Shown here in pieces: positions 6,429 to 6,757 of a stretch of 6,757 bases of DNA. This DNA is from Chloroflexota bacterium (GTDB lineage Bacteria > Chloroflexota > Chloroflexia > Thermomicrobiales > JADLAZ01). The translations under genes and the position numbers were made by a program. Within the stretch, counting starts at the first letter, position 1; each line of letters opens with the position of its first letter. The DNA is taken from contig JADLAZ010000166.1 of the NCBI GenBank assembly GCA_020849725.1, forward strand, positions 1 through 6,757, in the 5' to 3' direction. The notes under the pieces were generated by a model. The model saw nothing but the letters and a program-made list of their open reading frames with translations, was not told the origin of the DNA and made no database searches.

Positions 6429-6470
6429 AGTCGAGCCACTCCCGCTCCGCCAGCTTTTCCGCGCTCGACT
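6429..6470. terminator. Inverted repeat between convergent genes
   Basis: AGTCGAGC (6429-6436) and GCTCGACT (6463-6470) form a perfect 8-bp stem. GGG (6425-6427) and CCC (6473-6475) could extend it past small bulges. It lies midway between the GYD gene and the convergent small gene, where a two-way terminator would be expected. The 26-nt loop is long and no clean T-tract follows, so this is tentative. Confidence 0.3.
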
Positions 6471-6511
6471 CGCCCTTCTCGTCCTGCCGCGCCTCCTTGG
6501 TCTACGCGGCC

Positions 6512-6757
6512 CTACGACTCCATCTCGAAGACGAGGAAGTCGTCCGCGCCGCAGAGGGGGCAGACGACGCCGCGCACATCCTCGGGACGCAGGTAGTAGA
6601 TGCGGGTGCGATCGTGCGGGCAGCGCAGGAAGCGTTGCCCGGCGACGCCAAGCTGGGTCAGCGCCTCGGCCAGCGCCAGCGCCTCGTCCTGGCTCAGGCC
6701 CGCCACGTACCAGCTGATCGGCGCACCTGGCATGGGCAGCACGACCGCGCCGGCCGG
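6512..6757 (-). CDS. Small Cys/His (zinc-ribbon-like) protein, 5' end outside window
   Basis: At least 81 codons, ending in TAG at 6512-6514 and open to the right edge, so the start is not resolved. A GTG at 6740-6742 and an ATG at 6731-6733 are in frame, but neither has a visible ribosome binding site. The protein probably begins beyond the window. The visible part has a strand-helix unit (PISWYVAGLSQDEALALAEAL) with an acidic/Ala-rich helix. A likely metal-binding pair follows: CPH and then CPLC about 20 residues later. It ends in an acidic tail FEMES. The Cys-x-His and Cys-x-x-Cys pattern suggests a small zinc ribbon. I do not recognise the family. It is convergent with the GYD gene. Confidence 0.65.
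   Translation of the reverse strand, partial: PAGAVVLPMPGAPISWYVAGLSQDEALALAEALTQLGVAGQRFLRCPHDRTRIYYLRPEDVRGVVCPLCGADDFLVFEMES

Overview
The window is GC-rich (roughly two thirds G+C by eye) and densely coding. It looks like chromosomal DNA from a member of the Chloroflexota or a similar GC-rich lineage. That placement is inference: it rests on the protein flavour (KdpE-like regulator, two amidohydrolase_2 paralogues with Chloroflexota/Actinobacteria-type motifs, a GYD-domain protein) and on a C-rich interspersed-repeat fragment of the CCTCACCCCC..CCTCTCCC kind common in those genomes. I see no tRNA, rRNA, CRISPR array, transposase, integrase or phage gene.

Layout. 1-212 holds no convincing gene. 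213-1772 (minus) is a two-component pair: an OmpR/PhoB-class response regulator, then a short soluble histidine kinase 6 bp downstream in the same reading frame. 1773-2020 is its leader and promoter region, with a strong hairpin and an 11-bp-period direct repeat. 2021-3112 (minus) and 3501-4661 (plus) are two divergent paralogous amidohydrolase_2 (ACMSD-like TIM-barrel) enzymes. The 388-bp spacer between them carries an interspersed-repeat fragment, two extended -10-like elements, a 42-codon small ORF with a ribosome binding site, and a leader hairpin. 4845-5924 (minus) is prfA (peptide chain release factor 1), convergent with the second amidohydrolase. 6076-6369 (plus) is a 97-residue GYD-domain protein, divergent from prfA across a spacer with a long palindrome. 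6512-6757 (minus) is the C-terminal part of a small Cys/His-containing protein that stays open to the right edge.

How the genes relate. The regulator and kinase form one signalling unit. The two amidohydrolases probably share ancestry and perhaps regulation from their common spacer, but their substrates cannot be read from sequence. prfA is a housekeeping gene and shows the locus is ordinary chromosome. I found no strong evidence for a new multi-gene defence or mobile system. The most interesting points are the altered metal-site residues in one amidohydrolase, the small ORF in the spacer, the single amber codon separating regulator and kinase in frame, and the repeat and palindrome elements upstream of the regulator and the GYD gene.
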